From: a virus | Virus record (IMG/VR): IMGVR_UViG_3300042522_000051 | Span: 1 to 27,195 of that record | Direction: 5' to 3' (one strand) | DNA: 27,195 nt | In this document: piece by piece, positions 1 through 7,769 of the stretch | How the letters are laid out: each line of letters begins with the position of its first letter | Numbering within the stretch: position 1 is the stretch's first letter | Position numbers and translations under genes: made by a program | Notes under the pieces: generated by a model | Seen by the model: only the letters and a program-made list of their open reading frames with translations | Told to the model about the DNA's origin: nothing | The model's database searches: none

Positions 1-61
1 TATGGGCTGCGGTACCCTGAACCCCGCTGCTGCTATTGAGCTGCAGTCGGCTCGCTCCTGA
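1..61 (+). CDS. Major capsid protein, C-terminal fragment (partial)
   Basis: Only the last 19 codons are inside the window. The frame beginning at base 2 reads MGCGTLNPAAAIELQSARS and stops at TGA (59-61), followed at once by an in-frame TAA (62-64). Position supports a T7 gp10-like capsid gene: it lies immediately before two small structural genes, a terminator and the tail tubular genes, exactly where T7 gene 10 sits. The short GTLNPAAAIELQ-type ending fits my memory of cyanophage capsid C-termini, but 19 residues are too few to prove it. The 5' part lies outside the window. Confidence 0.6.
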   Translation, partial: MGCGTLNPAAAIELQSARS

Positions 62-76
62 TAAAGGAGACAGCTA

Positions 77-409
77 ATGGGATTCGCACTTGTTGACGGT
101 GTAGGTGTCACTACTAGTGAAACTGCCTACATGCGTCCTCCTATTGAGCCTGGCCGTGAAGGTGGTACGGTTGTCAGTGTAACTCGTACATCTGGTGGTA
201 CTGGCCAAACTGCTGGTACCGGCAAAGCTACTACTGATGATAACATTAACGGTAGTGGCTGTACTATCACAACTACTGTAACTGATGGTGTTGTCACTGG
301 ACAGACTGTTGTTGCTGGTGGTGACGGTTATCGCGTTGGTGATGTGCTGTCAGTTGCTGGTACAACTTCTGCAACCTTCCGTGTTGACACTGTTTCTTAT
401 ACCAACTGA
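77..409 (+). CDS. Small beta-rich structural protein, possible capsid decoration
   Basis: Encodes 110 residues, very rich in Gly, Thr, Val and Ser with only two Lys/Arg-poor stretches broken by charged turns. The second half (GDGYRVGDVLSVAGTTSATF) has the GxGYxVGDxLxVxG pattern common in phage beta-sandwich and fibre proteins. No signal peptide or membrane segment is seen. A strong ribosome site, AAAGGAGA at 63-70, fixes the ATG at 77. It follows the capsid stop by 15 bases and precedes another small gene before the terminator, so it is probably made with the capsid in large amounts. A capsid decoration or head-fibre role is inferred from position and composition; I do not recognise a named family. 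Confidence 0.75.
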   Translation: MGFALVDGVGVTTSETAYMRPPIEPGREGGTVVSVTRTSGGTGQTAGTGKATTDDNINGSGCTITTTVTDGVVTGQTVVAGGDGYRVGDVLSVAGTTSATFRVDTVSYTN

Positions 410-420
410 GGTACTATCTA

Positions 421-693
421 ATGGCTAATCTTTCTACTGCTGCTGGTGGTAACGGTGTTGCTGGTAACGTTAACTTCGCTACCCGCACCGTAACTGGCGC
501 ATATGCTTCTACCTATGCTGATAACGGCAACCTGGCTGTCTCTGACAACCATGCTGTTCGTCGCTCAGTATCCCGCACCCATGGTGGTGCAACCGCCTCT
601 GGCGTGTTCTCGGAGACTCAGTGTCTTCGTACTTCTTACTCTGGTGTTGAGTCGGATGTTCCGGCACTTGACGCCAGCCGTACTGCTGCTTAA
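421..693 (+). CDS. Small structural protein of the capsid operon
   Basis: Encodes 90 residues, rich in Ala, Gly, Ser, Thr and Asn, with one Cys and no membrane segment. The composition (ATRTVTGAYASTYADNGN and similar) suggests a beta-rich virion component. A GAGGT ribosome site at 408-412 overlaps the stop codon of the preceding gene, so the two are translated in sequence. It is the last gene before the terminator at 706-732 and therefore belongs to the capsid transcript. I do not recognise the family; a head decoration or completion role is a guess from context. Confidence 0.7.
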   Translation: MANLSTAAGGNGVAGNVNFATRTVTGAYASTYADNGNLAVSDNHAVRRSVSRTHGGATASGVFSETQCLRTSYSGVESDVPALDASRTAA

Positions 694-705
694 TTAGTTC
701 TAACG

Positions 706-732
706 GGGATCCTTTCGAGGGTCCCTTTTTTT
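706..732 (+). terminator. Rho-independent terminator after capsid operon
   Basis: GGGATCC (706-712) pairs with GGGTCCC (719-725) through seven pairs, one of them a T.G wobble, around the six-base loop TTTCGA. Seven T residues follow (726-732). It lies between capsid-type genes and tail tubular protein A, the same place as the T-phi terminator of T7. It probably gives high capsid-region expression with partial read-through into the tail genes. Confidence 0.88.
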
Positions 733-755
733 AATCTTTTTATAACGTCATCATT

Positions 756-1415
756 ATGCCGTATACCAATAACGCTCAGGCTGAGCTACAAGCTGTTAAT
801 GAAATTCTGGCGTCTATTGGTCAGGCGCCTGTTACCACCATCGAGGCACAGACCATCACGTATGAAGATGGTACTACTGTCGAAGCTGTAATCAACCCGG
901 AAGTTGCAATTACTTACGAGACCTTAATGCAAGTCTCTCGGGAGGTACAGGCAGAGGGGTGGACATTTAACCGAGAGGTTGAGTACCCACTTACTCCTGA
1001 TACTAACGGCTACCTGTCATTGACTGGCAGTATGCTACAAATTGATCTTAGTGATACCATTGCTAATAGTAACTATGATACTGTTATTAGGAATGGTAGG
1101 CTGTACGATAAGATCAACCATACTGATGTATGGGATACAACCAAGACTTATGATGTTGATGTAGTCTGGTATTATGACTTCATTGATCTCCCTCAAGTCT
1201 TTAGGGACTACATTACATCACGAGCTGCTACACGTTGTGCCATTCGTCTTGTTGGTGATGTGAACCTTACCCAAGCCCTTGCATCATTCGAGACATGGCG
1301 TAGGTCTAACTGTCTTGAGTATGAATGCAATGAGGGTGATTACACTATGTTTGGCTTCAAACAAGGTGATGGATTCTACAGCAGCTATAAACCATTTAAG
1401 GCTCTTGCACGATGA
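756..1415 (+). CDS. Tail tubular protein A (T7 gp11-like)
   Basis: Encodes 219 residues, slightly longer than T7 gp11 (196). The N-terminus (AELQAVNEILASIGQAPV) has the hallmark of this family, LxAVNxxLxxIGexPV, followed by a conserved EVQAEGWTFNRE stretch. In the T7 family this protein forms the dodecameric ring that joins the portal to the nozzle protein. No ribosome site is obvious before the ATG; the leader is AT-rich (731-755) just after the terminator. The gene ends in an ATGA overlap with the gp12-like gene, so the two partner proteins are translationally coupled. The function is assigned from family motifs and synteny. Confidence 0.92.
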   Translation: MPYTNNAQAELQAVNEILASIGQAPVTTIEAQTITYEDGTTVEAVINPEVAITYETLMQVSREVQAEGWTFNREVEYPLTPDTNGYLSLTGSMLQIDLSDTIANSNYDTVIRNGRLYDKINHTDVWDTTKTYDVDVVWYYDFIDLPQVFRDYITSRAATRCAIRLVGDVNLTQALASFETWRRSNCLEYECNEGDYTMFGFKQGDGFYSSYKPFKALAR

Positions 1416-3865
1416 CTTCAGTATCTCAACGTATTCCTAATTTCATCGGTGGTATCTCTCAACAGGCTGATGAGAAGATGCTGTTGGGTCAAGTTAAAGA
1501 TGCTCTTAACTGCTACCCTGATATTACGCTTGGTATGCTCAAGAGACCTGGTGGTAAGTTCCTTGGTAGACTGGCAAGCATAACTGCTAACACAGCTAAT
1601 ACAGCTGCATGGTTCAGTATGTTTAGAGATAACCAAGAGAAGTATATTGCTACTGTCTCTTCTGCTGGTGTTATCAGGGTCTGGAACCTACTTACAGGTC
1701 TTGCTGGTAGTGTTACATTTCCAGCTGGTAAGCAAGCATCTATTGAAAGCTACCTAACTGCTACAGACTATCGTAGCATCAAAACTCTTACTATTAACGA
1801 CTTCACCTATATCGTCAACAGTGAGAAGGTTGTAACTGCTAAGGCTGCACCAACGTGGAATGCTAAAAGGCAAGCCACTATTGTAGTTAACCTTGTTGAG
1901 CATGGCACCATTTACTCGGTTACTGTTGGTGCAAACACGTTTACCTACACGGCACCATCTAGTGGTTCGGGAACCCTAGTCATCTCTACTATAATGTCTG
2001 GTATATCAGCTGCTATCACAAGTGGCTTTGCTACCAAAACCATTATTGATAATACCATCTACCTGACATTCAGCTCTGATACCAATGTATCTGGTTTTGC
2101 TGGTCCAGATGGTAAAGGATTGCGTGTCTTCCAAGATTCAGTAGATACCTTTGCACGGTTACCTGAACAAGCTAATCACAACCAAGTTGTCAAGATCAAC
2201 AATACTAACGCTAGTCAAGACGACTTCTACCTTAAGTTTGTTGCTGATAATGGAACAAGTGGTAAGGGTTACTGGGAAGAGACTATCGCACCTAACGTTA
2301 GTACCGGTGTAAATGAGGCTACAATGCCCATTGCCTTGATCCGCACTAGTGTTAGTCCTCTTACGTTTAGAGCCACCTTCCTGGACGGCTCAGAGACCAT
2401 TAACAGTCTTCCACTGCTATGGGAGCCACGTTTGGTTGGTGATGAGGAATCAAATAGCCACCCTACCTTTGTCAACAACACTATTCAGGATGTCTTTCTA
2501 TTTAACAATAGGCTTGGATTCCTGACTGAAGATAATGTCTCCATGTCTCAAGCTGGTGACTACTATAACTTCTACCACAAATCAGCTACTACTGTAACAG
2601 TCTCTGATCCTATTGATCTTAGCTGTGCAAGTATTAAACCAGCTGTTGTTCGTTCAGTCGTACCAGTTACTCAAGGTTTGCTGCTGTTTAGTGATAGTCA
2701 GCAGTTCCTAATGGAAGCAGAGAATGGTGCATGGACACCTGCTAACTGCTCCATCAGCACCATTGCTAACTACGAGTGTGATAGGCACATTAAACCTGTT
2801 GACCTAGGCTCCACTGTACTGTATGTTAGCCGTAACCAGAGCTGGTCTAGAGCCTTTGAGATCTTTGTTAGAGGTCAAAGGGAAACACCTACTGTTACTG
2901 AGACCACAAAGGTTGTACCTGAGTGGATGCCACAGAGCATCACAGAGACTGTAGGAAGCGCCCAGAATGGCCTGTGGGTGGCCTCTGGTAGGACCTCTAG
3001 CTATGTGTACCTTCACAGGTACTATGAGCAGTCAGACGAGCGTGTGATGGCCGCCTGGGTTAGGTGGTTGCTGCCATCTAATGTTATCCATACATCCATT
3101 CAAAGTGATGTACTATACGTACTTACTAGTGGTACCGAAGGTTACACTATATCACAGTACAAACTGGTACTAGCTCCTAGTACTGGTGGTCTTATTAATA
3201 GCCTTGGTAATACTGTTGATCCTAACCTGGATTCATGGTGTGAGGTAACTGATAATACTATGGTGTCTCCTGTACCACCGACTGCACCTAGCTATAGTAA
3301 CATCACTAGTGTTACTAAGGTATACCTACCGACATACTTTAATACCACTAAGGTTATCAGGTTTGTGGTTGGCCTACTTAAAGCAGGTAGTCCTGGTACA
3401 CAATCTGGTTATACTAATGTAGCTGTACTAGCAACTGACGGTGGTGGTACGTACTTCACCATTCCTGGTGATGTTACAGGTAACTTTATCTATGTTGGTT
3501 ATGAGTACAACATGGAGATAACACTCCCTAGGTACTACTACTCTATGGGTCAAGCAGGTGTTGACTTCACTGCTGTTACCACTACATCCCGTATGGCATT
3601 CTATACAGGACTAGGTGGTGATGTTTATTTCAGTATTAGGGATCGCAGTAGACCTGAGTGGTCTAGTATTGGTGGTGCACAGATTGCTGATTTCTATACA
3701 GCTAATACCTCACCATTCCGTGATGCCTACATTTATAAAGTTCCTATCTACCAGAGGCCAGATAACTATACAATGAAAGTAACTTCAAATACTCCGTTCC
3801 CTGTTAGTCTTGTGTCTATGCAGTGGGAAGGACAATACTCACCTGGCTTCTATAGGAGGTCTTAA
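1412..3865 (+). CDS. Tail tubular protein B, nozzle (T7 gp12-like)
   Basis: Encodes 817 residues (T7 gp12 has 794). The N-terminus SQRIPNFIGGISQQADEKM is the family signature (xxxxPNLlgGVSQQpdxxR), followed by CYPDITLGMLKRPGG. The middle holds the conserved NNRLGFLTEDNVSMSQAGDY block, a segment typical of nozzle proteins. The protein forms the hexameric nozzle at the tail tip to which fibres attach. It overlaps the gp11-like gene by four bases and is followed two bases after its stop by the next gene, whose ribosome site lies inside its last codons. Length and start agree with the family, and nothing suggests truncation. Confidence 0.95.
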   Translation: MTSVSQRIPNFIGGISQQADEKMLLGQVKDALNCYPDITLGMLKRPGGKFLGRLASITANTANTAAWFSMFRDNQEKYIATVSSAGVIRVWNLLTGLAGSVTFPAGKQASIESYLTATDYRSIKTLTINDFTYIVNSEKVVTAKAAPTWNAKRQATIVVNLVEHGTIYSVTVGANTFTYTAPSSGSGTLVISTIMSGISAAITSGFATKTIIDNTIYLTFSSDTNVSGFAGPDGKGLRVFQDSVDTFARLPEQANHNQVVKINNTNASQDDFYLKFVADNGTSGKGYWEETIAPNVSTGVNEATMPIALIRTSVSPLTFRATFLDGSETINSLPLLWEPRLVGDEESNSHPTFVNNTIQDVFLFNNRLGFLTEDNVSMSQAGDYYNFYHKSATTVTVSDPIDLSCASIKPAVVRSVVPVTQGLLLFSDSQQFLMEAENGAWTPANCSISTIANYECDRHIKPVDLGSTVLYVSRNQSWSRAFEIFVRGQRETPTVTETTKVVPEWMPQSITETVGSAQNGLWVASGRTSSYVYLHRYYEQSDERVMAAWVRWLLPSNVIHTSIQSDVLYVLTSGTEGYTISQYKLVLAPSTGGLINSLGNTVDPNLDSWCEVTDNTMVSPVPPTAPSYSNITSVTKVYLPTYFNTTKVIRFVVGLLKAGSPGTQSGYTNVAVLATDGGGTYFTIPGDVTGNFIYVGYEYNMEITLPRYYYSMGQAGVDFTAVTTTSRMAFYTGLGGDVYFSIRDRSRPEWSSIGGAQIADFYTANTSPFRDAYIYKVPIYQRPDNYTMKVTSNTPFPVSLVSMQWEGQYSPGFYRRS

Positions 3866-3867
3866 TT

Positions 3868-4779
3868 ATGGCATTTGATCCAATTAGCGCAATCCTTGGG
3901 ATAGGTAGTGCCGTTATGGGCGGCCTAGGTGGTCAGGCTGAAGCTGATGCACAGAATGCTGCTATCAATGCCCAACATAAATATAGTACACAAGCTTGGC
4001 GCTATGGTAGACGTAGTACCATGGCTGATTGGCGTCACAGTACCAAACAGTGGCGTCTTAATGAACAAAACGAGGAGACTCTAGCCGCGTTTAAGGATGC
4101 CACTAATCTTCAAGATTGGCAGTATAACTTAAGGATTCAAGACTTTGAGTATGCTTCTCAGATGAAGCAATACGCTAAGTCTGAGCAGATCTACGGTCAG
4201 CAGCTAACCTTCAACCAGATGGCACAAGCTGCCGCCAATGAAGCTGAGTACCGTAAACTGGAAGACACCATGAAAGAGATGGCATTCCAGAACCAAGATA
4301 TTGTCATCAAGGCACTACAGTCTGAAGGCACCGCTGCTGTTAAAGGTCAGCAAGGTAGAAGTGCAGAGAAGATGGAGCAAGCTGAATTTGCTGCTCTTGG
4401 TCGTAACCAAGCAATCCTTGCTGAGTCACTGCTGAGTGCTAAGGCTGATACATCATCTGCCTTGCGTAAGATTGCTAACGATAAGTTTGGTGCAGATCTT
4501 GCAGCAGAAGCTAGCCGTATGCTTCGTCCTGATCGTCTCCCACAACCACCCAAACCTCTTACTACACCACGTGCTGAGTACCTCAAGCCACGTAAACCTA
4601 AAGCGTTTGACTTCGGTCCTAAGCCTGTTAAAGGTGCTATGGCATCATCTACTGGGTCCTGGATGGGAGCAGCTACGCAAGGCTTGACTAGTATTGCTGG
4701 AGCTATTGGTGGCTCTGGAAGTAAATCTGGTGTAGGTTCATTTGATATAAATAGCATCAGAGCTAATAGCTATGGTTAA
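3868..4779 (+). CDS. Internal virion protein (T7 gp14 position)
   Basis: Encodes 303 residues, versus 196 in T7 gp14. The N-terminus (PISAILGIGSAVMGGLGGQA) is a short glycine-rich hydrophobic segment. The centre (about residues 25-210) is a Gln/Glu/Ala-rich predicted coiled-coil helix region, and the C-terminus (about 260-295) is again Gly/Ser/Ala-rich and hydrophobic. A near-perfect ribosome site, AGGAGGT at 3854-3860, fixes the ATG at 3868. By synteny it is the first of three core proteins that are ejected with the DNA; the hydrophobic ends fit T7 gp14, which forms the outer-membrane channel. The assignment rests mainly on position and architecture. Confidence 0.82.
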   Translation: MAFDPISAILGIGSAVMGGLGGQAEADAQNAAINAQHKYSTQAWRYGRRSTMADWRHSTKQWRLNEQNEETLAAFKDATNLQDWQYNLRIQDFEYASQMKQYAKSEQIYGQQLTFNQMAQAAANEAEYRKLEDTMKEMAFQNQDIVIKALQSEGTAAVKGQQGRSAEKMEQAEFAALGRNQAILAESLLSAKADTSSALRKIANDKFGADLAAEASRMLRPDRLPQPPKPLTTPRAEYLKPRKPKAFDFGPKPVKGAMASSTGSWMGAATQGLTSIAGAIGGSGSKSGVGSFDINSIRANSYG

Positions 4780-4787
4780 TTAAAACA

Positions 4788-7769
4788 ATGGATCAAGTAA
4801 ATTACAGAGGGTACGCCCGGAGTATAGGTTTCGATCCTATTAAAGCACCTACGGAAGGTCTTGCTAGAATGCAAGAACGAGACAGCCGTATCATACGTGG
4901 TATGGAAGAGAACCGTAGGGACATTAAACAGGTTAGAGACGAGTATGGTGCTGGGCTTGAACGTAAGCTCAGCATCGAAGCACGAGATCGTGATCAGAAC
5001 TATCAGTGGGAGCGTAAGCTTTCTGAGAAACGTCAGGAAGCTATTGGTAAGAATGCTCAAACACTGATCCAAAGTGAGCTGCAGCGTGGTAAGAATGCAG
5101 AAGCTACATTTGAAAGCCTAGCCAAATTCAGCACAACTCTTAGCGAAGGCCTTACTGAATATCGTAAGGTTAAAGAGGAGTCTGATATGATGGCTGGCTA
5201 CATGGAAGTAGCTACTGGTGGCTTCACACCGGAACGCCAGCAAGCAGTAACTAATGCTGAGACACTACTTAAGCTAAGTGGTGAAGCACAGGATCAAATT
5301 GCTGAAGGCTATCAAGCTAGAGGATTGAATCCTACTGTTGTTACCAATCTCCTTAGTGGTAATAAGGCACGTGACTACGGTCGCCTTAAAGCTCACATGG
5401 AGATCATCACTGCTGAGTTTCCTAACTACGCTCAATCCAGACTGGATGAGATGAAGGCTATTACTGCCCCAGAACGTACTGCAGCAATGCAGGAGATCTT
5501 TGGGCAGTTCCTGAAAGAGAATGGTGTCTTTGGTCTTAGTGCTGATTTCATGGCACCTGCCCTTATGAAGATGAGGGGGACCTATGGGTCATTCATTGAA
5601 GCAGCTAGGAAATCTGATGTCGTTAATAAGTCCTCCATGATGCGTGATGACGCTCTTGGTAACTTATCACGTATTAAGAACGGGGAGAGCCTTACAGAGG
5701 CTTTTAGGTCCATCTCACGTAGTTATAGAGAGGATGGTGTTACTCCTGTTGGTAATGCAACAGCTAAAGCTGAAATCTTTAAAGAGCTTGCTGATACCAC
5801 GCGCTACTCAGACGCTGATGTTGAACGTATACTTGGTGAAGCGCAAACTGATCAAGGTACTTGGAGGGAAAGGTTTGGTCGTGACTACGATGACCTTGTA
5901 ACTCTTCGTCAAAAAGATAAAGAGTCTGAGTTCCAGCTTGTTGAAGCACAAGAGCGTCGTGAGAATAAGAAACAAGAGGATCAGTTGCTTGATTGGGTAA
6001 AGAACAACAACCCCAATGAAGAAACCCTCCAAGCTATCATCAAAGAGTCAGCAACAAAAGGCATCAACACTGATCGTCTCAAAGCATATCTGGCATTCAC
6101 TACTGAACAGCAAAACGCTGACTTCTGGGGTAAGCAGTTCCGTGAGCAATACGAACAAGGTACTCTCACTGCTGATGATGTTGATCAACCTGGTGTACCT
6201 ATTGAAGTACGTGAGACGTGGCGTACACGTGCTCAGCAGCTAGATCAGCAACGATCTGATTCTGGTATCAAACAAGAGACCATCAAAGCTGAACTAAGCG
6301 ATGCTCTCAAACAGAACTTGATTGGTGATAGTACTAACCGTGCTGCTCACTATAGTTTACGTGGTGCATCTGATTATGCCCTTAAGCTATACAATCAGAA
6401 GTTTAAGCAATACGCTAAGACGATGGAACCTGCTGTTGCTGCTAATAAAGCACGACTGGATGTTCTAACTGCTATCGAAACTAAGAAAGGTGCGTTTGCT
6501 GTTATTGCCTCTTCTCAAGCAAAGACAGGTCAGACACAAGCCTTTTATGCTGCCTTTACTCCTGGTAAGCATCCTGGTGCTCCTGCTGCTATCAATGTCA
6601 TCACTACCTCTGAAGTTGTTAAGAAGGTACGTGCTAACAGTAACGTAATTAACACTGAAGTACTGGCTAGCCCTGCTCTACTCAAGGATATTGATAACCG
6701 CATTGCCAGTGGTAAGCCTATCTCTATCCCAAAGATCTATACTGATTTGTCTAGGGCAGTACCTGGTATGAGTCCTACTCAGATCCTTAATGCACAGCTT
6801 GCAGCAGCAGGGCTTAGTCAACGAATTAAGCCTGGCTTTAGAGATCAACTGAACCAGATTAATGATCCCGTGCTGCGTAGTATCTTCGCTCAACCTCTTA
6901 CTCAGGATCGCCTTAATACTACTATCATTGGTAGTGGTAATGCACCTGCTACTGTACGTACAGGCAACAGTGGTTTTGCTGATGTACAAGCACTTGGTAA
7001 TGCATCTGGGTTTAAGTTCCCTCAGGTAATGGCTGCTATGTGGGCATTGGAGTCTGGCTGGGGTAAGTATACCTCAGGTAAGAATAATGTCTTTAACATT
7101 AAGGCACGTCCTGGTCAAGGTACTATGAAGAATGGCTCCTATTGGAGGGACTATGCTTCACCCCTTGAGTCTGCTAAGGACTTTCTGAATCTCATGACTG
7201 ATCCTAGGTATGCTCCTGGGCTGTCACGTGCTCAGACACCACGTCAAGCTATCGAAGCTATTGCAGCTGGTGGCTATGCTGGTGGTGAAGCTGCCTATCC
7301 TAGTAAGATCATTCGTGTGATGCAGCAGATGGGTGTTAATGTTGATCAACCCTATAAACCAGCAGCTACTCCTGCACGTAACCAAGCATTTATGCGTCCC
7401 ACCCTTGCTTACATTACAGGTGATATTGGCCCGACTTCTACTGGTGAACACTTAGATGTTAAACAAGAGAATCGTCAACGCTTTGCTGAGAATGCACTTG
7501 ACAATTTTGTTGAGGTTCAAGATCCAGAGTTTGGTCGTATTAGCCTAGGTGATCTTAAGAGGAGGCTTCCTGGAAGAGGTGACAGTTTTGATGAACACGT
7601 AGCACGTGGTTCTCATGGTATCGATTACCCCACTGCTAAGGGTTCTAAACTTTTTATTAAAAATGGAGCCAGAGTTATCAGTAAAACACCAACAGCCCAC
7701 GGGCACAAAGTTGTTATTCAATTGCCGGATGGACGGCGTTTCAGTTTCTTACACGGTAAATCAGTATGA
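4788..7769 (+). CDS. Internal virion protein with glucosaminidase domain (T7 gp15 position)
   Basis: Encodes 993 residues, longer than T7 gp15 (747). Residues 1-720 are mostly charged and helical, as expected for an ejected core protein. Residues about 728-852 form a glucosaminidase domain of the FlgJ/endo-N-acetylglucosaminidase type: KFPQVMAAMWALESGWGKY carries the probable catalytic Glu (E755). The last 55 residues (SHGIDYPTAKG, HGHKVVIQLPDGRR, FLHG) resemble a LytM/M23 fold, but the metal-binding HxGxD motif reads SHGID, with Ser where the first His is expected. The likely role is local opening of peptidoglycan for DNA entry. The stop overlaps the start of the gp16-like gene (ATGA). The N-terminal role is inferred from synteny. 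Confidence 0.88.
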   Translation: MDQVNYRGYARSIGFDPIKAPTEGLARMQERDSRIIRGMEENRRDIKQVRDEYGAGLERKLSIEARDRDQNYQWERKLSEKRQEAIGKNAQTLIQSELQRGKNAEATFESLAKFSTTLSEGLTEYRKVKEESDMMAGYMEVATGGFTPERQQAVTNAETLLKLSGEAQDQIAEGYQARGLNPTVVTNLLSGNKARDYGRLKAHMEIITAEFPNYAQSRLDEMKAITAPERTAAMQEIFGQFLKENGVFGLSADFMAPALMKMRGTYGSFIEAARKSDVVNKSSMMRDDALGNLSRIKNGESLTEAFRSISRSYREDGVTPVGNATAKAEIFKELADTTRYSDADVERILGEAQTDQGTWRERFGRDYDDLVTLRQKDKESEFQLVEAQERRENKKQEDQLLDWVKNNNPNEETLQAIIKESATKGINTDRLKAYLAFTTEQQNADFWGKQFREQYEQGTLTADDVDQPGVPIEVRETWRTRAQQLDQQRSDSGIKQETIKAELSDALKQNLIGDSTNRAAHYSLRGASDYALKLYNQKFKQYAKTMEPAVAANKARLDVLTAIETKKGAFAVIASSQAKTGQTQAFYAAFTPGKHPGAPAAINVITTSEVVKKVRANSNVINTEVLASPALLKDIDNRIASGKPISIPKIYTDLSRAVPGMSPTQILNAQLAAAGLSQRIKPGFRDQLNQINDPVLRSIFAQPLTQDRLNTTIIGSGNAPATVRTGNSGFADVQALGNASGFKFPQVMAAMWALESGWGKYTSGKNNVFNIKARPGQGTMKNGSYWRDYASPLESAKDFLNLMTDPRYAPGLSRAQTPRQAIEAIAAGGYAGGEAAYPSKIIRVMQQMGVNVDQPYKPAATPARNQAFMRPTLAYITGDIGPTSTGEHLDVKQENRQRFAENALDNFVEVQDPEFGRISLGDLKRRLPGRGDSFDEHVARGSHGIDYPTAKGSKLFIKNGARVISKTPTAHGHKVVIQLPDGRRFSFLHGKSV

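Noticed and set aside
4347-4757. 136-codon minus-strand open frame opposite the gp14-like gene
   Set aside because: The plus strand carries a well-supported gene with a strong ribosome site; the reverse frame has no start signal.
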